64,000 nucleotides of DNA from Paracoccus sp. S3-43 (GTDB taxonomy: Bacteria > Pseudomonadota > Alphaproteobacteria > Rhodobacterales > Rhodobacteraceae). Made by a program: the position numbers and the translations under genes. The stretch lies in contig NZ_CP119082.1 in the NCBI RefSeq assembly GCF_029027965.1, forward strand, positions 2,465,001 to 2,529,000, read 5' to 3'. The notes under the pieces are model-generated. The model was not told the DNA's origin, did not search any database, and worked only from the letters and a program-made list of their open reading frames with translations. Shown here piece after piece: positions 38,581-48,358 of the stretch; positions within the stretch are counted from its first letter, which is position 1; each line of letters begins with the position of its first letter.

Positions 38581-39369
38581 TCAGCGCGCCGCCTTGCGGT
38601 GGTCCAGGCGTTCGATGGACAGGCGCAGCGCCTCGACCAGGGCTTCCTTGGGAATGCCGGTTTCGCGCGACAGGCGCATGATGCCGAAATGAACGCGGGC
38701 CAGTTCCTGGTAATAGCGCGTGAAGGTATAGTTGATCGACGCGCCCACCACCGCCCCGAAGATCGGCGCCGCCTGGGCGGCCAGCTTCTGGCCCATCGAC
38801 ACCGACAGGCGCGGCGCGACCTTGGAAATCAGCCCCTGCACCGTCTGGCCCGTCACCGACATGCGCGCGGCCAGCAGGCCCAGGTCGGTGCTGTCATCCT
38901 CGGCCATGGGGCCTGCGGCGGCGAAGATGCGCAGGCATTCCATCCGCACCTCGTCGCTGTCGGGATCCAGGCCGTGTTCCACCGCGATGTCCAGCATCGC
39001 CCGCAGCAGCAGCGTGATGGTGAAGGGCAGCTCGATCATCGCGCCCGCGAAGCCGCCGACACCCCCGGCCGCCCCGCTGACGGTCGAGGCCATGCGGTTG
39101 AACCAGTCGCCCCGGTCGCGCACCACCCGCCGCGAACTGGTCGCCGCCGCGAAGGCCCGGTTCAGCCCGGCGCGGGTGATGCGGTCCATGCGGCTGCGCA
39201 GGAAACCGGGCAGTTTCTCGATCAGCCCCTCGGCGCTGTTGCCGACGGCGGTCATCAATTCCATCCCCAGCCCGCCCGCATCCAGATAGCGCCGCGCCAG
39301 GCGGTCGACCTGGGCATGGACCGAGGGATCATTGATCGGCGGAAGCACCAGTTGCGGAGTGGCGGGCAT
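38581..39369 (-). CDS. EcsC family protein
   Basis: 262 residues; start at 39369 preceded by AAGAGGA. Contains the hydrophobic glycine-rich stretch (GAAGGVGGFAGAMIELPFTITLLLRAMLDIA) and RMECLRIFAAAG of the EcsC family, whose best known member is next to a Bacillus ABC transporter. Molecular function is not established. Its first 41 bases overlap the end of the upstream acetyltransferase gene, so the two are coupled. Confidence 0.82.
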   Translation of the reverse strand: MPATPQLVLPPINDPSVHAQVDRLARRYLDAGGLGMELMTAVGNSAEGLIEKLPGFLRSRMDRITRAGLNRAFAAATSSRRVVRDRGDWFNRMASTVSGAAGGVGGFAGAMIELPFTITLLLRAMLDIAVEHGLDPDSDEVRMECLRIFAAAGPMAEDDSTDLGLLAARMSVTGQTVQGLISKVAPRLSVSMGQKLAAQAAPIFGAVVGASINYTFTRYYQELARVHFGIMRLSRETGIPKEALVEALRLSIERLDHRKAAR

Positions 39370-39934
39370 CGGTATCCTCTTTTGGATGGTCGACCGTGAC
39401 GCAGGCCGACAGGTCATTGGCGCCGCGCGACAATTTCCCTGCATCGGGAAGGGTTTCGCGCGTCACCGGTCCCATGACATCAACCCAGGCGCCGGGGCGA
39501 AGTTCCAGCCCCAGAACCCGCGCAGGGTTGGTCGGCGGCGGCATGACCACGTCATCCAGCCGCGCGAAGCCGAAGCGGCTGTAATAGGGCGCGTCGCCCA
39601 CCAGCAAAACCCGGTCCCAGCCCAGCTTGCGCGCGCGGGTCAGGCTGTCGCGCATCAGAAGGCCGCCCAGCCCTTCGCCCTGGGCGGTGGGATGCACGGC
39701 GATCGGACCCAGCAGCAGCACCGGCCGGCCCCCGACCCGCACCGGCCAGAAGCGGATCGCGGCCATCAGCGTGTTCGACCCGTCGCGCAGCACCAGGCAC
39801 AGGTCGCCGACCTTGGGCACCCCGTCCCGCAGGCGATAGGACGACAGAGCCGTCCGCCCCGGCGCGAAGCACAGGTCGTAAAGACCCTCGACCTCGGGCT
39901 CGTCGGCGGGCGTCTCGGGGCAGATCTCGTACAT
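39329..39934 (-). CDS. GNAT-family N-acetyltransferase
   Basis: 201 residues starting at 39934 after GAGGAGG. The acetyl-CoA site is LLGPIAVHPTAQGEGLGGLLM, followed by VLLVGDAPYYSRFGFAR, the YhbS-like pattern. The substrate is unknown. The C-terminal 40 residues are long for the family and run into the EcsC gene in another frame. Confidence 0.85.
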   Translation of the reverse strand: MYEICPETPADEPEVEGLYDLCFAPGRTALSSYRLRDGVPKVGDLCLVLRDGSNTLMAAIRFWPVRVGGRPVLLLGPIAVHPTAQGEGLGGLLMRDSLTRARKLGWDRVLLVGDAPYYSRFGFARLDDVVMPPPTNPARVLGLELRPGAWVDVMGPVTRETLPDAGKLSRGANDLSACVTVDHPKEDTDARHSATGASADQ

Positions 39935-40053
39935 CGCGCCTCCTCTCGGGTCTTGGCGCCCCTTAGCATGGGGGCGGAGAGGATGAAACATCCGGGGCAT
40001 TGCGGCGCGGCCGTGCGAATGGCAGGTTGAGCCGACAAGTCAGGAGGCCCCCG

Positions 40054-40656
40054 ATGTTCTACCGCCCCGAGTCCGGACACGGGCTGCCCCACAATCCCTT
40101 CAACGCGATCATCGCGCCCCGCCCCATCGGCTGGATTTCGACGCGCGGGAGGGCGGGCGACAACCTGGCGCCCTATTCGTTCTTCAACGCGGTGGCTTAC
40201 GTGCCGCCGCAGGTGATGTTCGCCTCGACCAGTGCGAAGCCAGACCGCAAGGGCACCAAGGACAGCGTGGCGCAGATCATCGAATCGGGCGTCTTCTGCG
40301 TCAACATCGCCACCGGCGACCTGCGCGACCAGGTGAACGCCAGTTCGGCCACCCTGCCCGCCGGGGTCAGCGAATTCGATGCCGCCGGGATCCCTGCGGC
40401 CGAATGCGAGACCATCGCCTGCCCGCGCGTGGCGGGGGCCGCCGCGGCGCTGGAATGCCGGATGACCCGCGTGCTGCCGCTGGCGGGCCAGGCGAATTTC
40501 GTCGTCTTCGGCGTCGTGACCGGCGTGCATATCCGCGACGATTGCGTGGTGGATGGGCGCTTCGATCCGCGCGCGGCGGGCGGCTGGATCGCCCGGCTGG
40601 GCTATCACGACTATGCCGCCGTTACCCAGTTGTTCGAAATGGAACGCCCCGCATGA
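40054..40656 (+). CDS. Flavin reductase-like FMN-binding protein
   Basis: 200 residues of the flavin reductase-like (DIM6/NTAB) fold, with [19 protein letters not shown] and [20 protein letters not shown] lies at 40042-40047 before the ATG at 40054. Likely an FMN-dependent reductase; partner unknown. The stop overlaps the apt start by 4 bases. Confidence 0.85.
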   Translation: MFYRPESGHGLPHNPFNAIIAPRPIGWISTRGRAGDNLAPYSFFNAVAYVPPQVMFASTSAKPDRKGTKDSVAQIIESGVFCVNIATGDLRDQVNASSATLPAGVSEFDAAGIPAAECETIACPRVAGAAAALECRMTRVLPLAGQANFVVFGVVTGVHIRDDCVVDGRFDPRAAGGWIARLGYHDYAAVTQLFEMERPA

Positions 40657-41186
40657 GCCTGAATGTCAAGGACTATATCCGCACCATCGCCGATTTCCCG
40701 CATGAAGGGATCATGTTCCGCGACGTGACCACGCTGTTCGCGGACGCGCGCGGCTTCCGCATCGCGGTGGACCGGCTGCTGGCCCCTTATGCCGGGGCGC
40801 GCATCGACAAGGTGGTGGGGCTGGAGGCCCGCGGCTTCATCCTTGGGGGTGCTGTGGCGCATCAGCTTTCCACCGGCTTCGTGCCGATCCGAAAGAAGGG
40901 CAAGCTGCCGGGCGCGGTGATTTCCCAAGCCTATCAGCTTGAATACGGCGAGGCCGTGGTCGAGGTTCATGACGACGCCTTGAAGCCGGGCGAGCGGGTG
41001 CTGATCGTGGACGATCTGCTGGCGACCGGCGGCACGGCGGCCGCGGGGATTTCGTTATGCGAGAGGCTGGGCGCGAAGGTGGTCGGCTGCGCCTTCGTGA
41101 TCGACCTGCCGGATCTGGGCGGGCGGCGGCTGTTGGAGGGGCTGGGGCATGAGGTTCATGCGCTGACGAGTTTCGAGGGGGAGTGA
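40653..41186 (+). CDS. apt: Adenine phosphoribosyltransferase
   Basis: Purine salvage enzyme, 177 residues. [17 protein letters not shown] near 12-28, [14 protein letters not shown] near 57-69, and the PRPP-binding [16 protein letters not shown] at about 116-131 are all intact. Coupled to the flavin reductase gene. Confidence 0.94.
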   Translation: MSLNVKDYIRTIADFPHEGIMFRDVTTLFADARGFRIAVDRLLAPYAGARIDKVVGLEARGFILGGAVAHQLSTGFVPIRKKGKLPGAVISQAYQLEYGEAVVEVHDDALKPGERVLIVDDLLATGGTAAAGISLCERLGAKVVGCAFVIDLPDLGGRRLLEGLGHEVHALTSFEGE

Positions 41187-41212
41187 ACGGGGGCAGGTGC
41201 TTATATGCGCAG

Positions 41213-42613
41213 CTATGCCAGCACCGCCCCCGGATTCATGATCCCCGCCGGATCCAGCGCAGCCTTGATCGCCCGCATCGCCGCCAGCCGCGCCGGGTCG
41301 CCCCATTCCGCCAGGTCTGCCGCCTTCAGCCGCCCGACCCCGTGTTCGGCCGAAAACGACCCGCCGCGCGCCACGACCATCTGGTGCACCGCGCGGGACA
41401 GACCCTTGCGGATGTCGTCATAGGCGTCGCGGGTCTTCCCCTCGGCGGGGAACAGGTTGAAATGCAGGTTGCCGTCGCCCAGATGGCCGAAGCAGTTGAT
41501 GCGCAAATCGGCCTTGCCCGCCAGCATGGCGCTGCAATCGCGGATGAAGCGCGCCACCTCGGACAGGGGCAGGCTGATGTCGTGGCTGGCGATGGCGCCG
41601 ATATGGCGGTTGGCGTCGGGGATCGTTTCGCGGATCGCCCACAGATCGGCGGCCTGCTGGCCGGACTGCGCGATCACGCCGTCGCTGACCAGCCCGGCCT
41701 CGGCAGCCTCGGTGAACAGCCCCTCAAGGGCGGCGTCGGCCGACAGGCCCGAGGGCAGGCCGACCTCGATCAGCACCAGCCAGTCGGGGCGATCCGCGAA
41801 GGGCTGGCGCAGCGCCGGAAAGGCCGCGTCCAGGAAGCGCAGCCCCTGGCCCGAGATCAGCTCGAACGCCGTCACGCCCCCCGCCATCTTCGCCTGCGCC
41901 AGCGACAGGAGCGTCAGCGCGGCCTCGGGCGATTCGACGACCAGCATCGCCACGCCGATCTGGGGCGGGACCGGGGCCAGCACCAGCGATGCGGCGGTGA
42001 TGATGCCCAGCGTGCCCTCGGCCCCGATCAGCAGGTCGCGGATGTCATAGCCGGTGTTGTCCTTTCGCAGCCGTTTCAGGTCGTGCATGACCTGGCCCTG
42101 CGGCAGCACCGCCTCGACCCCCAGACACAGCGCGCGGGCATTGCCGTAACGCAGCACGTTCACCCCGCCCGCATTGGTCGACAGCACCCCGCCGATCTGC
42201 GCGGTCCCCTGCGAGGCCAGCGCCAGCGGGAACTGCCGCCCCACGGCGGCGGCGGCCTCGCGGACCTGTTGCAGGGTGGCGCCCGCCTCGGCCAGGATCA
42301 CCCCTTCCTCGGGGTGGACGGCGCGGATGGCGGTCATGCGTTCCAGCGACAGAAGCAGGGGTGCAGGCCCCTCGGGCATCACCTGCCCGCCAACCAGCCC
42401 TGTGCCGCCGCCCCGCGGCACCACCGCCACCCCCGCCTGGGCGCAGGCACGGATCACCGCCGCCACCTCCTCGGTATCGCGGGGGGCGGCGACCAGACCG
42501 GCCCGCCCGCGATAGCGCCCGCGCGGCTCCTCCAGATAGGCGGGCGCCGCCTCGCGCAGAACGCCCTGCGGCAGCCGCGCCGCCAGCCGCTCATCCGCCG
42601 GATTCAATCCCAT
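41213..42613 (-). CDS. FAD-binding oxidase (GlcD/D-2-hydroxyacid dehydrogenase-like)
   Basis: 466 residues from ATG 42613, after AGAAGGG. FAD-binding PCMH-type domain with VVPRGGGTGLVGGQV and NAGGVNVLRYGNA, then the C-terminal FAD-oxidase half with GHLGDGNLHFN and the SAEHGVGRLK ending. These are typical of D-2-hydroxyglutarate or D-lactate dehydrogenases; the exact substrate cannot be set. It converges on apt. Confidence 0.85.
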   Translation of the reverse strand: MGLNPADERLAARLPQGVLREAAPAYLEEPRGRYRGRAGLVAAPRDTEEVAAVIRACAQAGVAVVPRGGGTGLVGGQVMPEGPAPLLLSLERMTAIRAVHPEEGVILAEAGATLQQVREAAAAVGRQFPLALASQGTAQIGGVLSTNAGGVNVLRYGNARALCLGVEAVLPQGQVMHDLKRLRKDNTGYDIRDLLIGAEGTLGIITAASLVLAPVPPQIGVAMLVVESPEAALTLLSLAQAKMAGGVTAFELISGQGLRFLDAAFPALRQPFADRPDWLVLIEVGLPSGLSADAALEGLFTEAAEAGLVSDGVIAQSGQQAADLWAIRETIPDANRHIGAIASHDISLPLSEVARFIRDCSAMLAGKADLRINCFGHLGDGNLHFNLFPAEGKTRDAYDDIRKGLSRAVHQMVVARGGSFSAEHGVGRLKAADLAEWGDPARLAAMRAIKAALDPAGIMNPGAVLA

Positions 42614-42621
42614 CGCCCGCC

Positions 42622-42680
42622 CTTCTTCTTCATCCAAATATCCCCGGAGATCCGGGGGCTGGGCTTCGCCCGTTCGTCGC
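42622..42680 (-). repeat. Dispersed intergenic element, copy F (diverged)
   Basis: On the minus strand: GGGCGAAGCCC hairpin, CCCCCGGATCTCCGGGGATATTTGG core, then ATGAAGAAGAAGG in place of the CAAAG end. It overlaps the ribosome binding region of the FAD oxidase gene. Confidence 0.45.
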
Positions 42681-42747
42681 TGAAAAAGGTCCAGCGGACC
42701 TTTTTCCAGGCGCTCCTCACCCCCCGGCGTCGCGGGACGCAAGGCCC

Positions 42748-43329
42748 TCAGCGCGCATCGCTGCGACCGCGCCGGTCGCCGCGCAGGTTGGCATAGAGCA
42801 CATGGTTCCGCCACCGTCCGTCGATTTGCAGATAGCTTTGCGCCACGCCCTCATACTTGAAGCCCGACTTTTCCAGGACACCGCGCGACGCGGCATTTTC
42901 CGGCAGACAGGCGGCCTCGACGCGGGACAGGTCCATGACGGTGAAGGCATGATGGACCAGCGCGCCGATCGCCTCGCGCATATAGCCCTGACGGGCGAAG
43001 GGCTGGCCGATCCAGTAACCGATGGTTCCCGACTGCGCCGGGCCGCGACGGATGTTGTCCAGCGTGATCGCGCCCAGCAACAGGCCGTCGCGGCGCACGA
43101 GGAACAGGGGCAGCGCGGTGCCGCCCCGGCTGGCGCGCGCGGCCCAGTAGACGCGGTTGACGAAGCTTTTACGGGACAGGTGGTCGGGGGACCAGACCGG
43201 CTCCCACGGGGTCAGGAAGTCGCGGCTGGCTTGGCGCAGCGAGGTCCAGGCGTGGAAATCCCCGTGGGCAGGCAGGCGCAGCACGATCCGTTCGGCCTCC
43301 AGCCTGACCGGCCGCGCGCGCAGGAACAT
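42748..43329 (-). CDS. RimJ/RimL-like GNAT N-acetyltransferase
   Basis: 193 residues: LRLPAHGDFHAWTSLR start, IGYWIGQPFARQGYMREAIGALVHHAF acetyl-CoA site, NAASRGVLEKSGFKYEGVAQSYLQIDGRWRNHVLYA ending. This matches ribosomal protein N-terminal acetyltransferase-type GNATs. The start codon shares one base with the stop of the M16 peptidase gene. Confidence 0.88.
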   Translation of the reverse strand: MFLRARPVRLEAERIVLRLPAHGDFHAWTSLRQASRDFLTPWEPVWSPDHLSRKSFVNRVYWAARASRGGTALPLFLVRRDGLLLGAITLDNIRRGPAQSGTIGYWIGQPFARQGYMREAIGALVHHAFTVMDLSRVEAACLPENAASRGVLEKSGFKYEGVAQSYLQIDGRWRNHVLYANLRGDRRGRSDAR

Positions 43330-44603
43330 CAGGCGGCAAGCCTTTCGGCCAGGGTGCCCAGGGCGGGCGCCGCCTTGACCGGACCATAGAGCGCCAAGGC
43401 GGGCCGGGCCTGTCCGATCAGACGTTCGGCATGGGCCCGCACCTCGGCCACCGATACGGCCGCGATGCGGTCCGCGACCTCGGCCGCGTTGGGCACCCGG
43501 CCCCAGATCGCCAGTGTCCGCGCCATGCGTTCCGCCTGGGATGACGGGCTTTCCAGCGACATCAGCAGGCTGGCGCGCAACTGCGCCTTGGCGCGGGCGA
43601 CCTCGGGTTCGGACATATCCTCGGCGGCCCGCTTCATCTCGTCGATGGTCAGGGTGGAGAGATCCGCCAGATCCTCGGCCCCGGTGCCGGCATAGATGGT
43701 CAGCATCCCGGTATCGTCATGGAACCCCGACTGCGCGAAGATCGTATAGCACAGCCCGCGTTCCTCGCGGATCTTCTGGAACAGCCGGGACGACATCCCC
43801 CCGCCCAGGGCCGAGGAAAAGATCTGCGCGGCATAGAAATCGGGCGCCAGATAGCCCGGCCCTTCCAGCGCCAGCGCGAAATGGGCCTGTTCCAGCCGCT
43901 TGACCTTGCGGGTTTCCAGACCCTGCCAGCGCGCGGCTTCCTTGGGGGCCTGCGCCACCGGGGCCAGATGGCCGAAGGCGCGTTCGGCCAGCCGCACGAT
44001 CCGGTCGTGATCGACGGCCCCCGCCGCCGCGACGATCATCTGGCCGGGACCATAGTTTTCCGCGACAAAGCCCGCCAGATCGGCGCGGCCGAAGCGGCTG
44101 ACCCGCTCCGCCGGTCCCAGGATGGTGCGGCCCATCGGCTGGTTCGGATAGGCCGCCTCTTGCAGCCAGTCGAAGATGATGTCGTCGGGCGTATCCATCG
44201 ACTGCCCGATTTCCTGGAGGATCACGCCGCGCTCGACCTCGATTTCCCGTTCGTCGAAGATCGGGTTCAGCACGATGTCGGACATCACGTCGAAGGCCAG
44301 ATCGACATCGTCTTCCAGCACACGGACGTAATAGGCCGTCGCATCGCGCGAGGTATAGGCGTTGATATAGCCGCCCACATCCTCGATCGCCTCGGCGATC
44401 TGCAAGGCGGTCCGCGTCGCGGTGCCCTTGAAGGCCATATGTTCCAGGAAATGCGCGATGCCGTTCTGGTCAGAGCGTTCGTTGCGCCCGCCCGCATTGA
44501 CCCAGATGCCCAGGGCGGTGGAATGCAGCCCCGGCATCAGGCGCGTGGCGACGCGCAGGCCGTTGGGAAGGGTCGTGATCTGCGGGGTCGGGTCTTGGTT
44601 CAC
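43329..44603 (-). CDS. M16-family zinc metallopeptidase
   Basis: 424 residues, similar to the mitochondrial processing peptidase beta subunit. Zinc motif HFLEH at 51-55, second ligand region ERGVILQEIGQ near 124-134, and the glycine-rich ALGGGMSSRLFQKIREERGLCY segment. Such proteins usually act as soluble peptidases. The start overlaps the thrC stop by 4 bases. Confidence 0.92.
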   Translation of the reverse strand: MNQDPTPQITTLPNGLRVATRLMPGLHSTALGIWVNAGGRNERSDQNGIAHFLEHMAFKGTATRTALQIAEAIEDVGGYINAYTSRDATAYYVRVLEDDVDLAFDVMSDIVLNPIFDEREIEVERGVILQEIGQSMDTPDDIIFDWLQEAAYPNQPMGRTILGPAERVSRFGRADLAGFVAENYGPGQMIVAAAGAVDHDRIVRLAERAFGHLAPVAQAPKEAARWQGLETRKVKRLEQAHFALALEGPGYLAPDFYAAQIFSSALGGGMSSRLFQKIREERGLCYTIFAQSGFHDDTGMLTIYAGTGAEDLADLSTLTIDEMKRAAEDMSEPEVARAKAQLRASLLMSLESPSSQAERMARTLAIWGRVPNAAEVADRIAAVSVAEVRAHAERLIGQARPALALYGPVKAAPALGTLAERLAA

Positions 44604-45976
44604 TGGGTTCTCCGGTCAAGGATCAGCGATTTAAGCGCCTGCACGTCGTTTTCAACCCGCGTCACGCGCTCCGGCAGGTCGAACAGCCCGGCCATATGCG
44701 GCGGCAGCGGGGGCCGGACGCCGATGGCGGCTTCCACCGCATCGGGGAACTTGGCCGGATGAGCGGTGGCCAGCGTCACCATGGGCACGCCCGGTTCGAC
44801 ATGCTGGCGCGCGACGGCCACGCCCACCGCGCTGTGCGGGCACAGGATCTCGCCCGTCTCGGCGCGGATGGTGCGGATCATCGCCAGCGTCTCCTCCTCG
44901 CTGACGCGGCCCGACAGGTATTGCTCGCGCAGCGTCTGCAATGCGCCCTGGCTGATGGTGAAGCCGCCCTGCCGCAATTCGTCCATCAACTGCCCGATGG
45001 CCGAGGCGTCGCCCCCATAGGCCAGATACAGCGCGCGTTCGAAATTGGAGCTGACCTGGATGTCCATCGACGGGCTGATCGACGGCTCGACCGTGCCCAC
45101 GCGATATTCGCCGGTGGTCAGCGCGCGGTGCAGGATGTCGTTCTGGTTGGTCGCCACGATCAGCCGCCGGATCGGCAGGCCCATGGCGCGGGCGATGGAC
45201 CCGGCGAAGATGTCGCCGAAATTGCCGGTGGGCACGGTGAAGTCGGTGTCGCGCATTCCCAGGCTGGCGGTCGCGGTGAAGTAATAGACGATCTGCGCCA
45301 CCACCCGCGCCCAGTTGATGCTGTTGACGCCCGCCAGCCCCACCCGGTCGCGGAAGGCATGGTCGTTGAACAGATCCTTCAGCCGCGCCTGGCAATCGTC
45401 GAAATGCCCGGTCACCGACAACGCATGGACATTCGCCGCGTCGGGCGTGGTCATCTGGCGGCGCTGCACCTCGCTGACGCGGCCATGCGGGAACATGATG
45501 AAGACGTCCACATTGTCGATGCCCTTGAACGCCTCGATCGCCGCCGACCCGGTATCGCCCGAGGTCGCGCCGACGATGGTGATCTTCTGGCCGGACCGCT
45601 TCAACGCGATCTGAAACAGCTGCGCGATCAACTGCATCGCGAAGTCCTTGAAGGCGAGCGTCGGGCCGTGGAACAGTTCCAGCAGGTGATGGCCGGGGGC
45701 AAGCTGGCGCAGCGGCGCTTTGGCCACATGCTCGATCCGGGCATAGGCGCGGTCGATGGCGCCACGCAGTTCATCGTCGGTGAAGCTGTCGCCGGTGAAG
45801 GGGCGGATGACGCGGAAGGCGACCTCGTCGTAGGGCAGGCCGTCCAGGTCGCGCAGGCCACCGAAGGCGGGAATCGTCTCGGGCAGATACAGGCCGCCGT
45901 CGCGGGCCAAGCCCGACAGCATCGCCTGTTCGAAGTTCAGCACCGGGGCCTGACCCCGCGTCGAGACATAGCGCAT
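44600..45976 (-). CDS. thrC: Threonine synthase
   Basis: Pyridoxal phosphate enzyme converting O-phosphohomoserine to threonine. 458 residues; MRYVSTRG start, PLP lysine K110 in LAFKDFAMQ, and the GATSGDTGSAAIEAF loop. It starts 10 bases after the SURF1 stop, at the end of the oxidase cluster; the same neighbourhood is known in Paracoccus. Confidence 0.95.
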   Translation of the reverse strand: MRYVSTRGQAPVLNFEQAMLSGLARDGGLYLPETIPAFGGLRDLDGLPYDEVAFRVIRPFTGDSFTDDELRGAIDRAYARIEHVAKAPLRQLAPGHHLLELFHGPTLAFKDFAMQLIAQLFQIALKRSGQKITIVGATSGDTGSAAIEAFKGIDNVDVFIMFPHGRVSEVQRRQMTTPDAANVHALSVTGHFDDCQARLKDLFNDHAFRDRVGLAGVNSINWARVVAQIVYYFTATASLGMRDTDFTVPTGNFGDIFAGSIARAMGLPIRRLIVATNQNDILHRALTTGEYRVGTVEPSISPSMDIQVSSNFERALYLAYGGDASAIGQLMDELRQGGFTISQGALQTLREQYLSGRVSEEETLAMIRTIRAETGEILCPHSAVGVAVARQHVEPGVPMVTLATAHPAKFPDAVEAAIGVRPPLPPHMAGLFDLPERVTRVENDVQALKSLILDRRTQ

Positions 45977-45986
45977 CCGTATTCCC

Positions 45987-46658
45987 TCAGTATTGCCGCT
46001 GCCTGATACGCCAGATCAATCCGGCTGTCATCCCTGCCCAGGTGGCCGCGATCAGGAACCATTGCACGGCATAGGACAGGTGGTTGTTTGGGATCCCGTC
46101 GATGGCGACGGGGATCGGCTGGACCCCCTGGGCATCGCCCTCGATGAGGCTGGCGACGACCAGGATCGGTTCGGTGTCCAGGGCCTTGGCCATGGCGGGC
46201 ACGTCGCGGGCGAACCAGATGTTTTCGTCCAGGTTCGGTTCGGGCGTGGCGCTGCCCTTTTCGTCCGGCCAGTGCAGGTGGCCGCGCACCGCCAGCCGGG
46301 TCGGCCCGCGTTCGGCATGGCGCAATTCCTGCGGCACGAAGCCCCGGTCCAGCAGGATCGCGCGCCCGTCATCGGTGATGAAGCGCGACACGATCTGATA
46401 GCCGCCGCCCTGTTCCTTGCTGCCCGACAGCACGTCGATCTCGGCCCCGGTGGTGGTGCCGCTGACGGTGACGGGCAGGTATTTCATCGACGGATCGACG
46501 GCGGCGGGCAGCGGCACGGCGGGGGCCTCGATGGCGGCCCGGATCCGCGCCAGCATCGCCTCTTTCTCGTCCAGGCGGCGCAACTGCCACAGGCCAAGAT
46601 TGACCAGGATCGCGCAGCCGACGATGCCGAAGACCAGGGGAATCAGGATGCGGCGCAT
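45987..46658 (-). CDS. SURF1 family cytochrome oxidase assembly protein
   Basis: Helps insert heme into oxidase subunit I. 223 residues from ATG 46658 (MRRILIPLVFG); a TTG further up is possible. Two membrane segments, one at each end (about 5-23 and 200-218), enclose the periplasmic part with LLDRGFVP and the NNHLSYAVQWF motif. P. denitrificans has a SURF1 for aa3 oxidase at the end of this same cluster. A terminator lies just upstream of its start. Confidence 0.88.
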   Translation of the reverse strand: MRRILIPLVFGIVGCAILVNLGLWQLRRLDEKEAMLARIRAAIEAPAVPLPAAVDPSMKYLPVTVSGTTTGAEIDVLSGSKEQGGGYQIVSRFITDDGRAILLDRGFVPQELRHAERGPTRLAVRGHLHWPDEKGSATPEPNLDENIWFARDVPAMAKALDTEPILVVASLIEGDAQGVQPIPVAIDGIPNNHLSYAVQWFLIAATWAGMTAGLIWRIRQRQY

Positions 46659-46680
46659 GAGTGGATCAGCCAGTCGCAAA

Positions 46681-46711
46681 AGAAAAACGCGCGGGAACCA
46701 TCCCCGCGCGT
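46681..46711 (-). terminator. Intrinsic terminator between ctaE and SURF1
   Basis: On the minus strand: perfect 9-pair stem ACGCGCGGG / CCCGCGCGT (46703-46711 with 46687-46695), 7-base loop, then TTTTTCTTTT. It lies 23 bases after the ctaE stop and 23 before the SURF1 start. Confidence 0.8.
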
Positions 46712-46733
46712 CCTATTCCGGTTTCGGCGGGGA

Positions 46734-47564
46734 TCAGCTGCCCCAGATATAGACGACGGCGAACAGGAACAGCCAGACCACATCGACGAAGTGCCAGTAC
46801 CAGGCGGCGGCCTCGAAGCCGATGTGCTTTTCCTGGTCCATCTGGCCGTTCAGCATCCGCAGCAGGCAGACGGCCAGGAAGATCGTGCCGATGATGACGT
46901 GGAAGCCGTGGAAGCCCGTCGCCAGATAGAAGGCGCTGGCATAGGAGGTGTCGGCCAGGCCGAAGGCGGCGTGGCTGTATTCATAGGCTTGCAGGATCGT
47001 GAAGACCACGCCCAGGACCACCGCGACGAACAGCCCGTTGATGGTGGTCCTGCGGTCGTTGTCGTGGACAAGCGCATGGTGCGCCCAGGTCACGGCGACG
47101 CCCGACAGCAGCAGGATCAGCGTGTTGATGAAGGGCAGGTGCCAGGGATCGAAGGTCACGATGCCCTCGGGCGGCCAGACGCCGTCCTTGATCGGGCTTT
47201 CCGGCCCCATCGGATACATCGCGTTCTTGATGAAGTTCCAGAACCAGGCCGTGAAGAACATCAGTTCCGAAATGATGAACAGGATGAAGCCGTATTGCAG
47301 GCCGATCCGCACCACGGGGGTGTGATCGCCCGCCTGGCTTTCGCGGACCACGTCGGCCCACCAGCTGTACATCACATACAGCACGCCGACGAAGCCGATC
47401 AGGAACAGCCAGGGGCCGTTGACCGGGATGAACAGCAGTTGCACATCGCCCGAATGCATCCAGCCGACCGCGCCATACAGCATCAGGAAGGCCGAGACGG
47501 CGGCGACGAAGGGCCAGATCGACGGCGGAAGGATGTGGTAATCGTGGTTCTTTGCGTGCGCCAT
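46734..47564 (-). CDS. ctaE: Cytochrome c oxidase subunit III
   Basis: 276 residues, seven hydrophobic segments, starting [19 protein letters not shown]. The signatures [28 protein letters not shown] and [14 protein letters not shown] are those of COX3 in the aa3 oxidase inner membrane complex. Stop followed at once by a terminator. Confidence 0.95.
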   Translation of the reverse strand: MAHAKNHDYHILPPSIWPFVAAVSAFLMLYGAVGWMHSGDVQLLFIPVNGPWLFLIGFVGVLYVMYSWWADVVRESQAGDHTPVVRIGLQYGFILFIISELMFFTAWFWNFIKNAMYPMGPESPIKDGVWPPEGIVTFDPWHLPFINTLILLLSGVAVTWAHHALVHDNDRRTTINGLFVAVVLGVVFTILQAYEYSHAAFGLADTSYASAFYLATGFHGFHVIIGTIFLAVCLLRMLNGQMDQEKHIGFEAAAWYWHFVDVVWLFLFAVVYIWGS

Positions 47565-47591
47565 GAGCTGTCCCCGTCGGCTCCTCTTGGT

Positions 47592-48167
47592 TCAGTTGAC
47601 GTTACCGGCCGGGGCCGCGTCAAGCGCGGCCTGCTTCGGCTGGGTGCGGTGGAAGGTATAGGACAGGGTGATGTCCCTGACCCAGCCTGCGTCGCGGTCC
47701 GTGACCAGGTCGGGATCGACGAAGAAGCTGACCGGCATCTCGATCCGCTCGCCCGGCTGGAGAGTCTGTTCCGTGAAGCAGAAGCATTCGATCTTGTCGA
47801 AATAATATCCCGACACTTCGGGCGCGACGTTATAGCTGGCCGTGCCGGTGACGGCCACGTCGGAATTGTTCACCGCCTCATAGAAGGCCAAGCCGGGTTC
47901 GCCGATCTTCAGCTGCATGCTGGTCTGCATCGGCCGGAAGGTCCAGTCCAGGTTCTTGTCGACATTGGCGTCGAAACGGATCCGGACGACCTCGTCCAGC
48001 ACCTGGTCGGGCGCGGATTGCGCGACCTGCGTGGTGCCGGCGAAGCCGGTAACGCGGCAGAACCAGTCATAGAACGGCACGGCGGCCCAGGCCAGCGCGC
48101 CCATCGTCACCACGATGCCCACCAGGACGGTGACGGTCCGGGTTTCCGGCGACATGCGCCGGGTCAT
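47592..48167 (-). CDS. ctaG: Cytochrome c oxidase assembly protein CtaG/Cox11
   Basis: Copper chaperone for the CuB site of subunit I. 191 residues from ATG 48167: one membrane segment (about 12-30), then the periplasmic domain with the copper-binding CFCF motif (C128, C130; IECFCFTEQ). Start overlaps the stop of the short membrane protein gene as ATGA. Confidence 0.94.
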   Translation of the reverse strand: MTRRMSPETRTVTVLVGIVVTMGALAWAAVPFYDWFCRVTGFAGTTQVAQSAPDQVLDEVVRIRFDANVDKNLDWTFRPMQTSMQLKIGEPGLAFYEAVNNSDVAVTGTASYNVAPEVSGYYFDKIECFCFTEQTLQPGERIEMPVSFFVDPDLVTDRDAGWVRDITLSYTFHRTQPKQAALDAAPAGNVN

Positions 48168-48358
48168 TCCGCAGGCTCCTCGGGCGGCAGGACGGACACG
48201 CGGGGCTGGTGGTCGAACGCCTCCATCATGTCGCCCTGCTGGACCTTCACCACCGTCAGACCGAAGACAAGCGCGACAAAAGCCAGCAGCACCAGCCCCA
48301 GCCCGACATTGCGCGACCGGCGGCGGACGTGGATTTCGTGTTCGGCGTGCAGCGGCAT
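48164..48358 (-). CDS. Short single-span membrane protein in the cta cluster (CoxF-like)
   Basis: 64 residues: basic N terminus ([11 protein letters not shown]), one membrane segment near 18-37, and a short outer tail. It lies between ctaB and ctaG and overlaps both (TGATG and ATGA), so it is surely translated with them. Small genes at this place occur in other alphaproteobacterial oxidase clusters; function unproven. Confidence 0.8.
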   Translation of the reverse strand: MPLHAEHEIHVRRRSRNVGLGLVLLAFVALVFGLTVVKVQQGDMMEAFDHQPRVSVLPPEEPAE

